A program made the position numbers and the translations under genes. From Desulfomicrobium sp. ZS1 (GTDB lineage Bacteria; Desulfobacterota; Desulfovibrionia; Desulfovibrionales; Desulfomicrobiaceae), in contig NZ_CP100351.1 of NCBI RefSeq assembly GCF_024204645.1, forward strand, positions 434,001-498,000: a stretch of 64,000 nt of DNA, read 5' to 3'. Below, piece after piece: positions 52,037 to 60,822 of the stretch; within the stretch, counting starts at the first letter, position 1; the number at the start of each line of letters is the position of its first letter. Under the pieces are notes generated by a model. It was given only the letters and a program-made list of their open reading frames with translations. It did not search any database and was not told the DNA's origin.

Positions 52037-53557
52037 ATGAATAATAACAAAATTATACTTGGATCAAATTTTCCAGCAGAGGTTTTCGCTCGTAAGACTG
52101 AAGCCGGTATTGAGATTCAAGGACAGTACAAGTGGTTTTGGGGTTATAAAATTAATTCTGGTATTCAAGGAGACGGTGCATTTATTGAATGGAATTTTGA
52201 AAATGAACGATTAGAGTTGATTACGGATCGATATAGCATCATGCCCTTATACTATTATTTTGATGGATCGGATCTAGGATTTTCATATTCAGTCCAAAAT
52301 TTGGTTGAGCGATATTCGTCATCAGATATTGATTATCAGGCATTGTCAGTTTTTTTACGACTTGGAAATTATATTGGTGATTCAACTGCTTTTTGTAATA
52401 TCAAAAGGATTCGTCCTTTTTCTAGTTATGTTTTTGATAAAAATGGATTAAATATCGAACAAAGCAAAATTAATGTTCAAGTTTGTCAATTAGATAGAGA
52501 TAACGCGATTAAGCATTACGCTAAAATATTTCAAAATTCGATTGAAAAATTTGCTCGAGTAGCTACAAAAAATGCGGTTGTTCCATTGTCTGGAGGTAAA
52601 GATTCTCGTCATATTCTTCTTTCACTTCTTAGTGCAGGTTTTAGTCCTGAATTTTGCATTACAGTTGATGATATTTCTAGAAAGTACGAACAAGAAGTTT
52701 TTATTGCACGAAATATTTGTGCTCAATGTGGCTTAAAGCACATCGAATTGATTAATAATATTTCTTGTTTTGATGCTGAAATAATAAAGAATGAATTAAC
52801 AGGATATTCGACATTTGATCATGGCTTTTTTGTAGAGTTAAGGGAATATCTTGATTCACATAGTGTTGATTTCATATTTGATGGACTCGCAGGTGATGTT
52901 CTTTCTCAAAGTTCTTTTTTAAATCAAACAAAAACAGATTATTATATTTCAAAGAAATTTAATGCTCTTGCAAACGAAATATTGGGCGATGAAGGGTATT
53001 ATCCTAAGATGCTTTCGTCTTCTGTATATGCAAAAATAAGCAGAGAGAATGCAATAATTGCCTTGATTGAAGAACTTCAAAAATATTCAGACTATCCTAA
53101 TCCAGTTAGTCAGTTTTATTTTTGGAATAGGACTCGGAGAAGTATTTCTCTTAACCCAATTTTAGTTTTAGGTCACAAAAAGCATGTTTTTTTTCCTTAC
53201 TTAGATGCTTCAGTATATGATTTTCTGATTTCTTTGCCAGTCGAATATGTATTAGAAAAGTCATTTCATACTATGGCAATCTCTTATACTTTTCCTGAAT
53301 TTGATCATATTCCATATTCGTCAATAAGTATAGGAAAACCTATTTCTTTCATGTTTGTTTTTAAAAATATGATAAAAAATTTATTTTTAGTTTTCAAAAT
53401 TCATAAACCTAATTCTGTAATGAAATATAATTTTTTTTTATTACGCTCTTTAAAGGCTTTATTATCAAAGTCATATTATTCTGTTTATGCAAATATTATG
53501 AAAACCAGCATTTATATTTTAAAATTGTTCGAAATATCAACTAAATATAAAATTTAA
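52037..53557 (+). CDS. Asparagine-synthase-like PP-loop protein
   Basis: This 506-aa protein has the PP-loop SGGKDS at 185-190, which binds ATP, and the rest of an asparagine-synthase-type synthetase domain after it. The N-terminal 150 residues resemble a class II glutamine amidotransferase fold (LELITDRYSIMPLYYYFDG), but the chain does not start with Met-Cys. The catalytic cysteine for glutamine hydrolysis is therefore absent, and ammonia must come from elsewhere or another nucleophile is used. Amidation of uronic acid or amino acid groups on the polysaccharide is a reasonable guess. The next gene is a diverged paralogue. Very AT-rich. Confidence 0.8.
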   Translation: MNNNKIILGSNFPAEVFARKTEAGIEIQGQYKWFWGYKINSGIQGDGAFIEWNFENERLELITDRYSIMPLYYYFDGSDLGFSYSVQNLVERYSSSDIDYQALSVFLRLGNYIGDSTAFCNIKRIRPFSSYVFDKNGLNIEQSKINVQVCQLDRDNAIKHYAKIFQNSIEKFARVATKNAVVPLSGGKDSRHILLSLLSAGFSPEFCITVDDISRKYEQEVFIARNICAQCGLKHIELINNISCFDAEIIKNELTGYSTFDHGFFVELREYLDSHSVDFIFDGLAGDVLSQSSFLNQTKTDYYISKKFNALANEILGDEGYYPKMLSSSVYAKISRENAIIALIEELQKYSDYPNPVSQFYFWNRTRRSISLNPILVLGHKKHVFFPYLDASVYDFLISLPVEYVLEKSFHTMAISYTFPEFDHIPYSSISIGKPISFMFVFKNMIKNLFLVFKIHKPNSVMKYNFFLLRSLKALLSKSYYSVYANIMKTSIYILKLFEISTKYKI

Positions 53558-53561
53558 TAAT

Positions 53562-55256
53562 ATGAATAATTTATTAATATCTATAGGTGATGTATCTGCA
53601 AATCATTTGTTTGTGAAACACGCCAAAACTTCGCGTTATCCAGAATATATATTTAAATTTGGAAATCTTTCAGTAGTTTTAAATTCTCAAAAGACAATAA
53701 TAAGTGACGATAAATTACTTTTTTATTCCGGGGTGCCTCTCCCTACGCCAGTTGCCATCCCTTCATCATGGGATAATGCGGTAAAAGAATTTTCATCTTA
53801 CGAAGGAATATTTAACATTTTTTATTTGGATAAGAGTTCTCGTAAATTTGTTGTTTGTACAGATTTTCTTGGTTTTCAACCTTTATATTGGATGACAGAG
53901 GGATCAAATATCTATTTTAGTAGTCATACTAAATTCTTTGAATCTGATTTTGATCCAGTGGGTTGGGGAAGTTTTTTGTCATTAGGTTATACGATAGGAA
54001 ATTCTACACTCACATCAAATGTAAAACGTGTTCCACCAGCCAGTATTATAGTTATTGATCTCGACTCTAAGAAATTACTAACGCAACAGTATTGGAGTTT
54101 TTCCAGTATTAATAATAAACAATCTATTAATTTTCTTTTTGAATCTTTGGTAGATAGCGTTGATAAGGCAATTTCTGCCGCAAATTCGGAGCATTTTCTG
54201 TTAATGAGCGGAGGATTCGATTCTCGACTCATTGCCTGTATGCTGAAGAGAAGATCATGCCCGTTTCGAGGTGTAATCGTCAGTCATTATGACGAAAACT
54301 TTGACGCTGACGCAAGATTGGCGAAGGCTTTAGCCAGTCAATTAAGTATTCCATATGATTTTTATACTCCTGAAAAAGACTATTTCTCAAGTAAAGCATA
54401 TCTTGATTATCTTTTTGATTCTGACTCAGAGATAGCAAGCCTTTATTTATTCATATCTCAGGTTGCACAATATGTTCCACAGGGTACGGTATGGGATGGG
54501 ATTATTCCTGGCGGTAGTTTAAAAGGTAATAAAGGCGGTTTTCAAATATATTTTTCTTCAAGGATGAAAAAATATGAAGACCCTATATGGGATGCTGCTC
54601 GTCAGGTTTTCGCAAAAGGAGTTGCTGAGCAAATGTGGGAATCTTTTCAAGATGCCTTGCATAATGAGGTCTTTGATTACTCCGATGATAGTGAAGGAGT
54701 AACCCTTTTTAATTTTCAAAACAGGATGCGAAATAGGATAGCCCCTAATCCATTCAAAATTTTTCAAAAAAATGCTCAAATATTGACTCTTGGAGCGACT
54801 AAAGACTACATAAATTGCGCAATGGGATTTAATTATCAAGAAAAGGGTGCGCATAAGTTATATTTCGAACTTTTATCACGCTATATTCCTGAAGCTTTGA
54901 AACTCCCTTTTGCGCATGGTTTTAATTTAGTGCGTTCAAAAAAACATAATTATTTATTTGATATATTATTCGCGGCAAGTAATGTAGTTAATTTTTTGCG
55001 TCGACATCCTCGTTTAGTTGGGTTGCTTGGTTTAAATTTTAATAAAAATTTTTTTACAGATTCTTCTTTTATAAATTTTGATAAAGATGATTTTAAAAAC
55101 GATAGTATGTTGAATTATCAGTTTGTAACAAAATTAATGCAAGGTGATGTCATTTCACCAATTGCAATGCATATTTTTTTTTACTGGCGCATTTGGCGAA
55201 TGATCCATCAAGGAAATTTTTTACGTTCATTTGACAATTTTTTGCACAACGAGTGA
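53562..55256 (+). CDS. Second asparagine-synthase-like PP-loop protein
   Basis: This 564-aa paralogue of the preceding protein has SGGFDS at 216-221 and, before it, the same amidotransferase-like fold (FVVCTDFLGFQPLYWMTEGSNIYFSS). It too lacks a cysteine after the start Met. The two genes are 4 bases apart and probably cotranslated. Two adjacent synthetase-like proteins, neither with the glutaminase cysteine, suggest a complex or two successive steps. The gene ends the AT-rich block; composition changes sharply at 55,258. Confidence 0.8.
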   Translation: MNNLLISIGDVSANHLFVKHAKTSRYPEYIFKFGNLSVVLNSQKTIISDDKLLFYSGVPLPTPVAIPSSWDNAVKEFSSYEGIFNIFYLDKSSRKFVVCTDFLGFQPLYWMTEGSNIYFSSHTKFFESDFDPVGWGSFLSLGYTIGNSTLTSNVKRVPPASIIVIDLDSKKLLTQQYWSFSSINNKQSINFLFESLVDSVDKAISAANSEHFLLMSGGFDSRLIACMLKRRSCPFRGVIVSHYDENFDADARLAKALASQLSIPYDFYTPEKDYFSSKAYLDYLFDSDSEIASLYLFISQVAQYVPQGTVWDGIIPGGSLKGNKGGFQIYFSSRMKKYEDPIWDAARQVFAKGVAEQMWESFQDALHNEVFDYSDDSEGVTLFNFQNRMRNRIAPNPFKIFQKNAQILTLGATKDYINCAMGFNYQEKGAHKLYFELLSRYIPEALKLPFAHGFNLVRSKKHNYLFDILFAASNVVNFLRRHPRLVGLLGLNFNKNFFTDSSFINFDKDDFKNDSMLNYQFVTKLMQGDVISPIAMHIFFYWRIWRMIHQGNFLRSFDNFLHNE

Positions 55257-55259
55257 TGG

Positions 55260-56414
55260 ATGTTACCGATCAAAATTATTTCAGTGGTGGGTGCACGGCC
55301 CAATTTCATGAAAATTGCGCCCTTTGTGAAGGCCATTGAGGGCCACAACGCACGTCACCCGAACAAGCCTGTCAGGCACATTCTCGTCCACACCGGCCAG
55401 CACTATGACATGCGCATGTCCGAGGGCTTCTTCCGCTGTTTGTCTATTCCGGACCCGGATATCAACCTTGAGATCGGATCCGGCACTCATGCCGAGCAGG
55501 TTGGCCAAACCATGATTGCCTTCGAGAAGGTGCTCCTGCAGGAGCGCCCTGACTGGGTCGTGGTGGTGGGGGACGTCAATGCCACCCTCGCTTGCTCGGT
55601 TACTGCCAAGAAATTGTGTCTCAAGGTCTGTCACATTGAGGCGGGCTTGCGCAGTGGCGACATAACCATGCCCGAAGAGATCAATCGTCTGGTCACCGAC
55701 CGCTTGAGCGATCTGCTTCTGACGCCAGATCGACTCTCGAACGAGAATCTTCGTCGAGAGGGCGTGCCCGATGAAAAAATATGCTTCGTGGGCAACATTA
55801 TGATCGATACCTTGGAGGCCAACCGTGAAAAAGCTGGCAACCTTGATCCGGCGGCCATTCTTCGTGAAAACCTTCTAATGCCCGGGGCGGGCTGTCCGGC
55901 TTTGGATGGCGGCTACGCCCTCTTGACCATGCATCGCCCTTCCAATGTGGATCAGAAGGAGGTTCTGGAGCCTATTCTGAACTTCCTGACCGACGAGGTC
56001 GCTGTCCGGATGCCTGTTATCTGGCCCATCCACCCACGCACTCGGAAGATGCTACAGACCTTCAGTCTTTGGTCAAAGGCAATGTCCTGCTCGAACCTGG
56101 TTCTACTGCACCCCATAGGCTACCATGAGATGTTGCGCCTGAACATGCAGGCCACCGTCATGCTGACTGACAGCGGCGGCCTGCAGGAGGAGTGCTGTGT
56201 TCTGGGTACCCCATGCCTGACCCTACGCTGGAATACCGAACGACCCGTGACCCTGAAGGAACACGGAGGTGCCAGCGTGCTGGTAGGAAACAATGTGGGA
56301 CGGATTCGTAATGAATTTTTGATTGCGTTGGAGCTTGATAGGACCCCACAGCGACCAGATTTATGGGACGGCAAAGCAGCTGTGAGGTGCCTTGAGGCGT
56401 TGTTAAGGGAATGA
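55260..56414 (+). CDS. wecB: UDP-N-acetylglucosamine 2-epimerase (non-hydrolysing)
   Basis: This 384-aa protein shows the WecB motifs in order: VGARPNFMKIAP near the start, HTGQHYD, VVGDVNATLA, CHIEAGLRSGD, PEEINRLVTD, LLTMHRPSNVD, IHPRT and DSGGLQEE. It should interconvert UDP-GlcNAc and UDP-ManNAc, so an N-acetylmannosamine-derived sugar is likely in the EPS. GC-rich codon use returns here. I see no WecC dehydrogenase in the window. Confidence 0.9.
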   Translation: MLPIKIISVVGARPNFMKIAPFVKAIEGHNARHPNKPVRHILVHTGQHYDMRMSEGFFRCLSIPDPDINLEIGSGTHAEQVGQTMIAFEKVLLQERPDWVVVVGDVNATLACSVTAKKLCLKVCHIEAGLRSGDITMPEEINRLVTDRLSDLLLTPDRLSNENLRREGVPDEKICFVGNIMIDTLEANREKAGNLDPAAILRENLLMPGAGCPALDGGYALLTMHRPSNVDQKEVLEPILNFLTDEVAVRMPVIWPIHPRTRKMLQTFSLWSKAMSCSNLVLLHPIGYHEMLRLNMQATVMLTDSGGLQEECCVLGTPCLTLRWNTERPVTLKEHGGASVLVGNNVGRIRNEFLIALELDRTPQRPDLWDGKAAVRCLEALLRE

Positions 56415-56451
56415 AACAGGCAGGATTTTTGGGACTCAGTACAGGAGATAG

Positions 56452-57075
56452 ATGCGTACTTCAGACGATTTGAGGAAGAGGCGTCCGAGTAGCCTTTTTA
56501 TACTGACATCGATTCTGGTCGTTGCGGTTGCGGCCGTGCTGTTGCTGTCGGTAGCCCTTGAATCTGTGCTTGTTGTTTCTAAGCCGTTGCCCAAAGCGGA
56601 CGTCATGGTTGTCATGGCGGGAGGCCGTGATGTGAGGCTCCCGCCGGTTGCGGCATTGTATAAAGAAGGTGTTGCGCAACGGGTTCTGCTGACCAACGAT
56701 GGCATATTTGCTGGCTGGTCCACGAAATACGACAGGAATCTCTATTTGGTCGAATGGGCAAGGGAAGATCTGCTTGAAATGGGAATCCCTGAGGGTGCGA
56801 TAGTTCTTCTGCGCTACACGGCCAGCGGCACCATCCACGACGCCCTGAATACTCTGGATTACGTTCGTGCCCATCCTGAGATCCGCAGCCTGCTTGTGGT
56901 TACGACGGACTACCATACTCGCAGAACTCTCTGGACCTTTGAGCTTGTCTTTGAAGGGGAGGGGACCCAGATCGGGGTTTCTCCTGTCCCGGATCTCTCA
57001 CAGTCCTGGTGGCGTCGCGCACAGGTCGCGTATCTCGAATTTTTGAAGTACGTGTACTACCGCTTGAGGTATTGA
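56452..57075 (+). CDS. YdcF/DUF218-family membrane-anchored protein
   Basis: This 207-aa protein has one N-terminal membrane helix (about 15-37) and a DUF218 domain: ADVMVVMAGGRDVRLPPVAALYKEGVAQRVLLTNDG, LRYTASGTIHDALNTLDYVRAHPEIRSLLVVTTDYHTRRTLWTFE. The family (YdcF, ElyC, SanA) acts in envelope polysaccharide or lipid-carrier metabolism, with unclear chemistry. GGAG lies 6 bases before the ATG. It stands between wecB and the exosortase. Confidence 0.85.
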   Translation: MRTSDDLRKRRPSSLFILTSILVVAVAAVLLLSVALESVLVVSKPLPKADVMVVMAGGRDVRLPPVAALYKEGVAQRVLLTNDGIFAGWSTKYDRNLYLVEWAREDLLEMGIPEGAIVLLRYTASGTIHDALNTLDYVRAHPEIRSLLVVTTDYHTRRTLWTFELVFEGEGTQIGVSPVPDLSQSWWRRAQVAYLEFLKYVYYRLRY

Positions 57076-57076
57076 T

Positions 57077-57115
57077 GCCTGGCCGTCTGCCAGGCTGCGA
57101 AAGGTGCGCAGCCTG
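57077..57115. repeat. Tandem hairpins after YdcF gene
   Basis: GCCTGGC pairs with GCCAGGC (about 57077-57095). The next bases form a second, overlapping hairpin, CAGGCTGCG (57091-57099) with CGCAGCCTG (57107-57115). The two stems are mutually exclusive in part, an attenuator-like layout, but no T-run follows. This may separate the EPS operon from the exosortase operon. Confidence 0.45.
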
Positions 57116-57204
57116 GTCGGAAGGGGTGCGCACCGGGAGGCTTTGGACGGAGTTTGGGAGTAGGACAGGCCTTTAATACGTGAACATCTGATGAGGGGAG
57201 CTGG

Positions 57205-58038
57205 ATGGAACTCTTGAAGAATCAAAAGAATCTGATCATCTGGGTTGTTTTTCTGGCCGTTGCCGCCGGGGTCGTCTATTGGCCGATTGTCGTGCCCATG
57301 GTCAGGCAGTGGGCTGCCGACGACAATTATTCGCACGGCTTTCTTGTGCCCTTCATCGCCGGGTATCTGGCCTACATGCGTCGGGACGAGCTCCTGGAGG
57401 CAGAGATCAGGCCTGCGGAGTCCGGCCTTGGCCTCATCCTCTTCGGGCTGGCCATGCTTCTTTTCGGCTGGCTGGGCACGGAATACTTCACCATGCGCGC
57501 CTCGTTGGTGGTCATCATCGCGGGTTCGGTGCTCTATATCCTGGGCTGGAAGATTTTCAGGATTCTCCTTGCCCCCCTGGCCTATCTGCTGCTCATGATC
57601 CCGATTCCCTACATCATCTACGACGCCGCCGCCTTTCCGCTGAAGCTCTTCGTGACCAAGGTCTCGGTCCTGGTCTTGAAGGCCATGGGCATCGTCATCT
57701 GGCAGGAAGGCAACATCCTCATGTTCCCGAACATCACCCTTGAAGTGGCGGATGCCTGCAGCGGACTGCGCTCCATCATGTCCCTGCTGGCCCTGGGCAC
57801 GGCATACGCCTTCGTGCTGCACTCCTCGGTTCGGGACCGGGTGGTGCTCATCGGCTCCACGCTGCCTATTGCGGTCTTCACCAACTGCCTGCGGGTCATC
57901 GCCACGGGGGTCCTGGCCCAACATTTCGGGGCGGCGGCGGCCGAGGGCTTTTTTCACGAATTCGCGGGATTCTTCGTCTTTTTTGCCGCGGTGGTCATGT
58001 TCGTGGCCCTGGGCGCGGCACTCAAGAGGTGGTCATGA
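57205..58038 (+). CDS. Exosortase (XrtA/EpsH type)
   Basis: This 277-aa protein has eight membrane helices and the invariant exosortase residues: Cys185 in VADACSGLRS, Arg230 in NCLRVIATG and His251 in FFHEFAGF. It is the transpeptidase-like enzyme that recognises the C-terminal PEP motif and cleaves or transfers the substrate at the outer face of the inner membrane. Its substrates in this window are the proteins at 6246, 8566 and 9810. The EpsI domain is not fused but encoded next, with an ATGA overlap. GGGGAGC precedes the ATG. Confidence 0.93.
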   Translation: MELLKNQKNLIIWVVFLAVAAGVVYWPIVVPMVRQWAADDNYSHGFLVPFIAGYLAYMRRDELLEAEIRPAESGLGLILFGLAMLLFGWLGTEYFTMRASLVVIIAGSVLYILGWKIFRILLAPLAYLLLMIPIPYIIYDAAAFPLKLFVTKVSVLVLKAMGIVIWQEGNILMFPNITLEVADACSGLRSIMSLLALGTAYAFVLHSSVRDRVVLIGSTLPIAVFTNCLRVIATGVLAQHFGAAAAEGFFHEFAGFFVFFAAVVMFVALGAALKRWS

Positions 58039-58667
58039 ACATTCGCTTCCGTTTTATTTTCATCATGCTTCTTTTGGCCGGGGCCGGAACGTACATGAGT
58101 TTTCACCGCGATCTCGAAGTACCCCTGGGGCGGCCCTTCGGGGAGTTTCCGGCCAGCCATGAGGGCTGGCGCATGATCGGGCAGGCAAACCTCGGCGAAA
58201 ATATCCTCAAGGTGCTCATGCCGACGGACTACCTCTCCCGGCGCTATGCCAGAGAGGATGGATCAAGCGTCGATATGTATTTAAGTTTTTTCAATGGTAG
58301 TCCCGATGCGGGCAGGATTCACTCGCCCAAGCATTGTTTGCCGGGCGGCGGCTGGACGGAAATATCCTCCACGCACACCACGCTGGATCTGGGCGGGGAG
58401 GCGGTCAACCTGGCCCGGGCCGTGTACGCCATGGGCAGCAAGCGGGAGGTCATCTACTACTGGTTTTCCGTGCGCGGCAGAACCATGTCGGACGAGTTTG
58501 CCCTGAAGCTTGCCGAGATCACGGGTTCCATGCTCCATCGCCGCCGGGATCAGAGCTTTATGAGGATTTCCGTGCAAGGGGATGGCAGTCAGGAGGAGGC
58601 GGAGAAATTGATCGAAGATTTCCTGCAGGATTTCTATCCGCTCATTCGCGATTTTTTGCCAAACTAG
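58035..58667 (+). CDS. EpsI, exosortase-associated protein
   Basis: This 210-aa protein has one N-terminal membrane helix and a periplasmic EpsI/DUF3485 domain with the signature IHSPKHCLPGGGW (near 95-107). EpsI is the regular partner of exosortases, either fused or, as here, separate. Its exact role is unknown. The ATG at 58035 overlaps the exosortase stop; a GTG two codons earlier is also possible. Confidence 0.9.
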   Translation: MNIRFRFIFIMLLLAGAGTYMSFHRDLEVPLGRPFGEFPASHEGWRMIGQANLGENILKVLMPTDYLSRRYAREDGSSVDMYLSFFNGSPDAGRIHSPKHCLPGGGWTEISSTHTTLDLGGEAVNLARAVYAMGSKREVIYYWFSVRGRTMSDEFALKLAEITGSMLHRRRDQSFMRISVQGDGSQEEAEKLIEDFLQDFYPLIRDFLPN

Positions 58668-58685
58668 GAACGTGCGGGGGTGCGT

Positions 58686-60791
58686 ATGAACACGGACATG
58701 TTGAGGCTTGCTGAACGCGTAATTTCATACCGTCTGTTCGAGGTGCTCCTGTTCTTCCTGTGTGCGCTTATTTTCTGCCGTGGCTTGGCATGTGCTCAGT
58801 CCCCGGCAGACGTATCGCCTTCACAGGTTCTCGTCCTTTACAATGCGGACTTACGAACACGGCATCCCCTGATCTCCTCGGCGCAGGATTCGCTGGCAGT
58901 CGCCGAGCATTATGCGCGGATGCATACCGACCCGGTCACCGGGGAGAGACCCTATCTGCTGGGATTGACAGGTACGCGGTCGTCAAAAAACCTCTTTTTG
59001 GGTGACCACTTACAGGAACGCAGTCACGACAATGGTTGCGGGGTCGTGTATACGCCCCGTGATTCAAAACGCTCCGTTTCCGCTTGCGAGATGCGGGACA
59101 GTCGCATGGTGGAGGTGGTGTTGCCCAAGTCCGAGGTTGCGTGGAACCTTGGCACGCTTGGACTTGAGGTTGAGTCTGACGACAAATCAAACCGCGCTCG
59201 CTTCGTGCTGGTCGAGAATGGTTTAAGTCTTTATCCCGACAAGGTGCGGGTCCGGCATGACGGGGATTGGCAGATCAGGGCTCTGGGCGGACTCATCTTG
59301 CCGGGGCCGTTTACGGCCAAAGCCCGGTGCGAGGATGTTCAGGGCGATGTTCATGAGTGGAGCGCCGAGTACAAGGACATTCGGCAGGCATCATGGAGTG
59401 CCACGGGTCTCGACGGAATTCGCGACGATCAGAATTATCTGGATTTTGTGGAGGCTCCGATCAAGTCGTTTCTGGAAGATCCTTCCAATGCCAGACCTGA
59501 CGGAACACTGCTGAAAGATCATGTCCTGTATATCGTTGTTTGTCATGGGTTGCCTCGCACCGTTTCGGCTCCGTACGGTATTGCCCCCGGGATCGGCCTG
59601 CAGTTGCGCGATTATGGCCCTGCGATTGATTTTTGTCAGCGACTCCAGCTCATGTACTACGATTTCGAGAGTCTGCACCACAATGAAGTTCAGCCGATGC
59701 GTTTTGCTCCGGTTTCGTCTTCAACACCAAACGCATTCGCGAACATTTTACTCCGCACACGAATGTCCATGCCGCTGCAGGGGGCGGATATAAATCCGTT
59801 CGTGCACCCGGCAGCCTACCGCAAAGGCGGGAACAAGGCCGGGCTGAGTTCGCCCCGATTTACAACCGCGCGAAGGGCCCTGCGCCCGGATCGCCACCTC
59901 TTTTTCGCCATGCGCATCGACGGGCAAACACCCCTTGAAGCCATGGAACTGGTGGACAGGGCCATTTATGCATCCAGATATGCAGGCCCGCAGATGGGCG
60001 TACTGCCGGATGTACCTCTTTTAAAAGCCCCGGAACGCGTCGGAGAGATCGGCGACCGGACTCCGGCCAAGCCGTTTTGGGACCTGGGATACAGACATCT
60101 GTTCCAGCACTCCAAAGGCTGGGTCCGGCTTGATCTTTTCAAACTGGCCCCGGAGTGCGGTTTTTTCAACACCGGCCCTGTGTTCCTTCCCGGCGGGATT
60201 GGGGCCTTTGTCCAGTCGAATCAGGGCTGGAACGTGAAGGATTCGCGATTCCACGAATTCTTGCGGCAAGGGGTGACGATGACGGCCGGGTCGGCTCGCG
60301 TCGACCCGCGCAAGACGCCCCACATACACAATCAAAGTTTTTGGGACGAAGCGGTATTTTATCCGGCCCTGCGTGAAGGCCGCCCCGTGGGCGAAATTCT
60401 GCTCAGCAATCAGGTTCATATGGGCTGGATCACCAGTTTTGTGGGCGACCCTCTGTACCGATTGCCATCTGAGCCGCAAAAGCCGGAGGGCCTGACCGGC
60501 CTGACCTGGGACAAAAACGTGCGCGTGGCGCAGGCGCGCGATGCGGAGCGTGGCAAGGGATATCTGGTCATGGCGGATTTGGGATCGAGCGCCCATGAGC
60601 CCCGCCTGGCCCAGATGCGCCTTGGCCCCGTTGCAGTCGAGGAAAACGGGGCAAAGCATGTCTTCGAACGCTTTGCCTCCAGGCCCTGCGTGTTTGTCCC
60701 TAAACGGGAAGTCCGCAAGGGGGAACCGTGGCGGCTGGAATTGATTGATCCTTTCGGCAATACGGCAACGCTTGCGGGCAATCTGGAGTAG
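58686..60791 (+). CDS. TIGR03790-type exosortase-locus protein
   Basis: This protein of about 701 residues has a signal peptide (hydrophobic about 17-38, ending CAQ). VLVLYNADLRTRHPLISSAQDSLAVAEHYARMH, DHVLYIVVCHGLPRTV, LFFAMRIDGQTPLEAMELVDRAIYASR and the late FVGDPLYRLP match the TIGR03790 family pattern, which is found in genomes with exosortases. The fold recalls a caspase- or gingipain-like protease, but I see no clear Cys-His pair. It is longer than usual for the family, with an added middle part (about 110-240). Function unknown. Confidence 0.78.
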   Translation: MNTDMLRLAERVISYRLFEVLLFFLCALIFCRGLACAQSPADVSPSQVLVLYNADLRTRHPLISSAQDSLAVAEHYARMHTDPVTGERPYLLGLTGTRSSKNLFLGDHLQERSHDNGCGVVYTPRDSKRSVSACEMRDSRMVEVVLPKSEVAWNLGTLGLEVESDDKSNRARFVLVENGLSLYPDKVRVRHDGDWQIRALGGLILPGPFTAKARCEDVQGDVHEWSAEYKDIRQASWSATGLDGIRDDQNYLDFVEAPIKSFLEDPSNARPDGTLLKDHVLYIVVCHGLPRTVSAPYGIAPGIGLQLRDYGPAIDFCQRLQLMYYDFESLHHNEVQPMRFAPVSSSTPNAFANILLRTRMSMPLQGADINPFVHPAAYRKGGNKAGLSSPRFTTARRALRPDRHLFFAMRIDGQTPLEAMELVDRAIYASRYAGPQMGVLPDVPLLKAPERVGEIGDRTPAKPFWDLGYRHLFQHSKGWVRLDLFKLAPECGFFNTGPVFLPGGIGAFVQSNQGWNVKDSRFHEFLRQGVTMTAGSARVDPRKTPHIHNQSFWDEAVFYPALREGRPVGEILLSNQVHMGWITSFVGDPLYRLPSEPQKPEGLTGLTWDKNVRVAQARDAERGKGYLVMADLGSSAHEPRLAQMRLGPVAVEENGAKHVFERFASRPCVFVPKREVRKGEPWRLELIDPFGNTATLAGNLE

Positions 60792-60818
60792 CTGGAGTAG
60801 CCGGAGTAGCTGGAGTAG
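60783..60818 (+). repeat. Four 9-bp tandem repeats at gene junction
   Basis: CTGGAGTAG occurs four times in a row (third unit CCGGAGTAG). The first TAG is the stop of the preceding gene, and each unit carries a GGAG that could act as a ribosome site for prsK, whose ATG is 4 bases after the last unit. Confidence 0.85.
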
Positions 60819-60822
60819 ATTG

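Noticed and set aside
57155-57175. GG-N10-GC spacing just before the exosortase gene
   Set aside because: Only the GG and GC match; the surrounding bases do not fit sigma-54 and no 17-bp motif is near.
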